Of a DNA stretch of 64,000 nt, positions 62,704-64,000 are shown piece after piece; within the stretch, counting starts at the first letter, position 1; each line of letters begins with the position of its first letter. The notes under the pieces are model-generated. The model ran no database searches and had not been told where the DNA came from. It saw only the letters and a program-made list of their open reading frames with translations. Source of the stretch: Phytopythium helicoides (lineage: Eukaryota; Oomycota; Peronosporomycetes; Pythiales; Pythiaceae); NCBI GenBank assembly GCA_024867545.1, contig JANFNE010000008.1, positions 434,001 to 498,000 of the forward strand, read 5' to 3'. Made by a program: the position numbers and the translations under genes.

Positions 62704-64000
62704 ATGGCCACGGCCCTCCTTCCCGGCGCTGCCGGCGGCGCTGGAGCGCGCGTGTGCGGGCGACCTTGGCGCTCTGGCGCTCGCCCGTGCGCCGCTTGTC
62801 GTTGCTGTGCGCTCTGCTGGCCCAGCGGTCGCCCGATCTCGCGCCGGGGGCGCTGGACGGCGAGGGGAAAGTGCTGGCGGTCGCGGATCTGGCGCAGCAG
62901 GTGATCGCGGCGGTGGAGGACGCGTCGGTGGGCGAGAACGCGGTGGAACGCGTGCTGCTGGCGCCCAGGAGGGCAAGGCTCGCGCTCTGGGTGCACCAGC
63001 AGATGGACGTGCTGGTACACGCGCTGCTCCGAGAGGATCGCGGTGGCGGGCTCAGGAACTGGAGAGAAGAATGGGAAGCCGAGCGGGCGATGCAGATCGA
63101 GAATTTGCAGAAAGAGGTGGTTGGGGACATTGACAAGGCGCTGGGGACGGAGAAGGAGACTCTGGAAGTGCTCACGCTCCTGATATGTGAGCTGGTGGAC
63201 GAAGAAGGTGGACCTGAAGTTTCATTGGTGCAACGTGCGATTCAAATCGTGGAACAGCACACTCAAGCCACCGTGCTGACGATTCCAGCATGGTTCATTT
63301 CACCAGAAGAAGTCGAGATGGGGGACATGACAGAACAATGGCACGGGAAGCAAGTTCGTGTTGAGGATATGAGCGCCGAGGGGGAAGAACGATGCATTCG
63401 CCACATCCATCGGTGGTTCGATCTTGAGCATCCGAACGTACTGCGAGTCTACGGCGGGAGCCATGTAGGACATCACCCATTTGTTCTCTACGAGTATGCA
63501 GACAGTGAAACGCTGCTGCACGCGATTCGGGCTGAATGCGCTGTAGAAGGCGATATGTGGCAGCACCTCTACCATGTCGCAAACGGGCTCAAGTGGATAC
63601 ACAATGCTGGTCTTTACCATGGCAACGTCACTCTCGACTCGATCGTCATGAGCATTGACGGAAGACCAAAGATTGACGTGAGCACAAGTGTTTCCGTGGC
63701 GGAAGAAAGTGATGATGACAGGACGAATGGCCAAGCCGCTGACGTGTATGCATTCGCGATGAGTATTGTCGAAGTACTCGCCGTCGCTCGGTTTGTAGAG
63801 GAGCCTGCTGCAGTGCACAGTGTCAGTAAGTTCGAGGCACCAGTGAGCCAACCTCCTTTCGTCGCAGCATCAGTGTGGTCTCTACTGCAGAGGATGAGCA
63901 CGGATGATCCGTCGTCTCGTGTCGACATGGCCCACGTAGTAGAGGAACTCCAGGCGCTTTTGGACTATACGCGACCGTGGAACGATGAAATGTATCCCGA
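62704..64000 (+). CDS. Pseudokinase-type protein, runs off the window, 5' frame disturbed
   Basis: From about 62781 to 64000 one frame is open without a stop. The first 150 residues are helical (LAQRSPDLAPGALDGEGK, AVERVLLAPRRARLALWVHQ, QKEVVGDIDKALGTEKETLE). A protein-kinase fold follows: RHIHRWFDLEHPNVLRVYGG (alphaC to beta4), HHPFVLYEYADSETLLHAI (hinge), LKWIHNAGLYHGNVTLDSIV (catalytic-loop position) and ADVYAFAMSIVEVLA (helix F). The HRDxKxxN residues read YHGNVTLDS and DFG reads DVS, so the key Asp of HRD is absent: a predicted pseudokinase. No clear beta3 Lys in a VAVK context is seen. The ATG at 62704 (MATALLPGAAG) is in another frame; one or two base shifts at 62720-62790 would link it. 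Confidence 0.65.

Noticed and set aside
1..64000. CRISPR arrays, bacterial operons or rRNA genes
   Set aside because: No regularly spaced repeats or rRNA sequence; spliced genes show this is eukaryotic nuclear DNA.

Overview
The window looks like nuclear DNA of an oomycete (stramenopile, of the Phytophthora/Pythium type). I infer this from dense, GC-rich genes with short GT-AG introns (roughly 50-200 bp), head-to-head housekeeping genes with CCAAT-box promoters, and large lineage-type families of secreted Ser/Thr-rich, mucin-like and tyrosinase proteins. The genus is an inference; no marker gene is present.

Layout. 0-1.5 kb: two divergent small secreted Ser/Thr-rich, probably GPI-anchored proteins. 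2-12.2 kb: a housekeeping block with BDP1 (TFIIIB), an SF1-like multi-KH RNA-binding protein, an unrecognised conserved protein, a Rab GTPase with a very long N-terminal extension, and a head-to-head pair of respiratory assembly factors (COX20 / SDHAF1). 12.7-35.2 kb: a gene-poor, duplication-rich accessory region. It holds a family of ankyrin proteins with a C-terminal F-box-like motif and a Cys4 cluster, three near-identical sugar-porter genes (two in a large inverted duplication), several copies of a coiled-coil/C1q-like family, a dispersed duplicated segment and many relics. 35.3-39 kb: two tandem secreted tyrosinases. 39.4-45.5 kb: TECR (very-long-chain enoyl-CoA reductase), an RSL1D1-like nucleolar protein and AP-2 alpha-adaptin. 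46.6-61.3 kb: a mucin-like single-pass protein, mitochondrial bL28, a Cys-rich secreted protein with internal duplication, another coiled-coil/C1q-like gene, a GyrI-like effector-binding protein, a CYBC1/EROS-like membrane protein, a double-FHA PP2C phosphatase and a second mucin-like single-pass protein. 62.7 kb to the end: a pseudokinase running off the window.

A pervasive feature is single-base frameshifts inside otherwise well conserved genes (BDP1, SF1-like, TECR, RSL1D1, AP-2 alpha and others). In AP-2 alpha a missing and an extra base compensate, and in the SF1-like gene removing one base makes all exon phases agree. This pattern points to residual assembly indels in the housekeeping genes, so the broken genes of the accessory region (ankyrin 2, tyrosinase 2, sugar porter copy 1) cannot be called pseudogenes from this sequence alone.

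The most interesting biology is the ankyrin/F-box-like/Cys4 family, the inverted sugar-porter duplication, the shared COX20/SDHAF1 promoter, the double-FHA PP2C, the Rab with N-terminal extension, the EROS-like protein and the pseudokinase. Exon ends were read by eye and may be off by a base or use another splice site.
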